The notes under the pieces are model-generated. The model was not told where the DNA came from, searched no databases, and saw only the letters and a list, made by a program, of their open reading frames with translations. Source: Bacteroidota bacterium (GTDB taxonomy: Bacteria; Bacteroidota; Bacteroidia; Flavobacteriales_F; PHOS-HE28). From it: a DNA stretch of 8,220 bases. This document shows positions 7,314 through 8,220 of this stretch, piece after piece. Each line of letters opens with the position of its first letter. Position 1 is the first letter of the stretch. A program made the translations under genes and the position numbers. The stretch spans positions 1-8,220 of the forward strand of contig JAEZCB010000013.1 in assembly GCA_023412755.1 (NCBI GenBank). Direction: 5' to 3'.

Positions 7314-7711
7314 GCGATACTGCGAGAACAAGCATACTGTTGATCGAGCATGATCATCTCACCCTTCGCGTGCTCAGTGGGATCCTGAGTTCCGCTGGCT
7401 TCGATGTGATCCCGACCAGTTCGCCGATGGGGCTGGTAGAGATACTCCCCCTGATCGATGTGGTACTCTGTTCCTATGACATGCCTTATGTGATGACCGA
7501 TGTGGTACGCTCCATGAAGAAGAGCCGTCCCGACATACCGATCTACATGTCATCTGTCACCGCGCACCACGAGCTTACGGAAGAGGTGCTTAGACATACT
7601 ACAGGCTATTTGAAACGGCCACTTCGCATGGAGTATGTGCAACAATTCATTGCCGAAGTGACATCACTTTCCGCTCAAGACAAAGCGGACCCCATGAAGG
7701 GAGCAGCGTAA
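7310..7711 (+). CDS. Degenerate receiver-domain protein (phospho-acceptor Asp replaced by Ser)
   Basis: This 133-residue protein has the receiver layout: strand 1 ILLIEHDH (9-16), strand 3 and turn IDVVLCSYDMPY (49-60), strand 4 IPIYMSSVT (76-84) and strand 5 GYLKRPLR (99-106). Aligning the DMP turn to the usual VLLDxxMP puts Ser55 at the phospho-acceptor position, with Cys54 before it. The nearby Asp57 is two residues too late. The acidic pair is E13-H14 rather than two acidic residues. The Ser/Thr (S81/S82) and Lys102 positions are kept, so the fold seems intact while phosphorylation chemistry is probably lost. The codons read cleanly (TGT TCC TAT GAC), so no frameshift is implied. It begins by ATGA overlap with the canonical receiver gene and is the last gene of the cluster. 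It could act as a pseudo-receiver adaptor, or be held in one signalling state. The receiver-like fold is well supported; the functional role is inferred. Confidence 0.85.
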   Translation: MSDTARTSILLIEHDHLTLRVLSGILSSAGFDVIPTSSPMGLVEILPLIDVVLCSYDMPYVMTDVVRSMKKSRPDIPIYMSSVTAHHELTEEVLRHTTGYLKRPLRMEYVQQFIAEVTSLSAQDKADPMKGAA

Positions 7712-7744
7712 CAGGTGGAAGACCATATCGCGACCACATTTTGT

Positions 7745-8155
7745 TCATTCCTCATACAGGCCGGCCGCTTCAGGCTGGTGCAACACCTTCTCGATCTTCA
7801 ATTTCGCCATGCCAGAAGGGATCGGCCATTCCACCTGATCGCCTTCCTTGAAACCGAGCAATGCTGTGGCGATCGGTGAGAAGATCGAGATCTTCTTCTG
7901 CTTCACATCGGCTTCCTCCGGATACACCAGCTCCAGTTCCATCGTGCGATCGGAATCGAGGTAGCGCAGCAGTACCTTGGAATGCATGGTTACCACACCG
8001 GGCGGGATCTCCTGTGGCTCCACCAACTCAGCCTTCTCCAGTTCCTTCAACAAAGCGGATACCTCTGCGGGCACCGGTGCTCCGGAACGGCGCAATTGCA
8101 CGATGCGTTCGCGGATGCGCGTATTGTCCAATGAGTTGATGATGATCGTGGCCAT
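7745..8155 (-). CDS. rnk: Rnk-type GreA/GreB-family protein (RNA polymerase secondary-channel binder)
   Basis: This 136-residue protein matches the short-coiled-coil branch of the GreA/GreB family typified by Rnk (regulator of nucleoside diphosphate kinase), which binds RNA polymerase near the secondary channel. Its length equals what I recall for E. coli Rnk, and landmark segments are alike: TIIINSLDNTRI (3-14), the PPGVVTMHSKV strand (51-61), ELELVYPEE (73-81), ISIFSPIATALLG (89-101), EGDQVEWPIPSG (104-115) and the C-terminal HQPEAAG (126-132). Residues about 10-50 form the short N-terminal helical hairpin, and the rest is the FKBP-like Gre C-domain. The short hairpin suggests it does not stimulate transcript cleavage the way GreA does. 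It is transcribed towards the signalling cluster and ends 33 bases from its last gene. Calling it a generic GreA/GreB-family elongation factor would also be correct. Confidence 0.87.
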   Translation of the reverse strand: MATIIINSLDNTRIRERIVQLRRSGAPVPAEVSALLKELEKAELVEPQEIPPGVVTMHSKVLLRYLDSDRTMELELVYPEEADVKQKKISIFSPIATALLGFKEGDQVEWPIPSGMAKLKIEKVLHQPEAAGLYEE

Positions 8156-8220
8156 GGTCGATAGGTGTTGGTAAAGTGGCAGCGCGGCCTCCCCGGGAAA
8201 CGGAAAGGGCGCGCGTCGGG
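8156..8220. other. Upstream region of the rnk-type gene, no feature recognised
   Basis: These 65 bases lie upstream of the start of the minus-strand rnk-type gene and should hold part of its promoter. I see no convincing Bacteroidota promoter (TTG with TAnnTTTG), no hairpin and no coding signal. The right half is very GC-rich. Confidence 0.4.

Noticed and set aside
7712..7744. Terminator between the second receiver gene and the rnk-type gene
   Set aside because: The 33-base gap holds a short T-rich stretch near 7740 but no stem that pairs convincingly.
7758..7770. GGCCGGCC palindrome near the 3' end of the rnk-type gene
   Set aside because: It falls within conserved C-terminal codons (QPEAAG and the following residues) and has no associated repeat, so it is best explained by coding sequence.

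Overview
The window looks like chromosomal DNA from a member of the Bacteroidota, probably a Flavobacteriales-like lineage with moderately high GC (mid-50s % by eye). The case rests on three things: a head-GIN (DUF2807) lipoprotein, a multi-pass SpoIIE-type phosphatase with the 'SIRYAKNIQ...LP' linker common in that phylum, and genes that mostly start without a clear Shine-Dalgarno sequence. No rRNA, tRNA, CRISPR array, insertion sequence or phage gene is visible. Coding density is very high and no gap between genes reaches 300 bases.

Layout. Block 1 (2-2477, + strand) is a tightly packed set of three genes: the 3' part of a Ppx/GppA-type exopolyphosphatase cut by the window edge, a PagL-like outer-membrane acyloxyacyl hydrolase, and a head-GIN lipoprotein. 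Block 2 (2525-3343, - strand) is a lone DUF72/YecE-family gene, convergent with block 1 and divergent from block 3. Block 3 (about 3473-7711, + strand) is a five-gene signalling cluster: membrane SpoIIE/PP2C phosphatase, FIST-domain sensor, soluble histidine kinase without a sensor domain, single-domain response regulator, and a second receiver-like protein whose phospho-acceptor Asp is replaced by Ser. Block 4 (7745-8155, - strand) is an Rnk-type GreA/GreB-family protein convergent with block 3.

How the genes may work together. In block 3 the junctions from FIST to kinase (4-base overlap), kinase to regulator (35-base overlap) and regulator to second receiver (4-base overlap) imply co-transcription and probably translational coupling. 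The simplest model is that the cytosolic FIST protein senses a small ligand and controls the kinase, which phosphorylates the first receiver. The Ser-substituted receiver would act as a phosphorylation-independent partner, and the upstream phosphatase may supply a Ser/Thr dephosphorylation arm. No protein in the cluster carries a DNA-binding output domain, so output is presumably by protein-protein contact. This model is inference from gene order and domains. Block 1 joins polyphosphate/(p)ppGpp-type metabolism with two envelope proteins; the link may be only positional.
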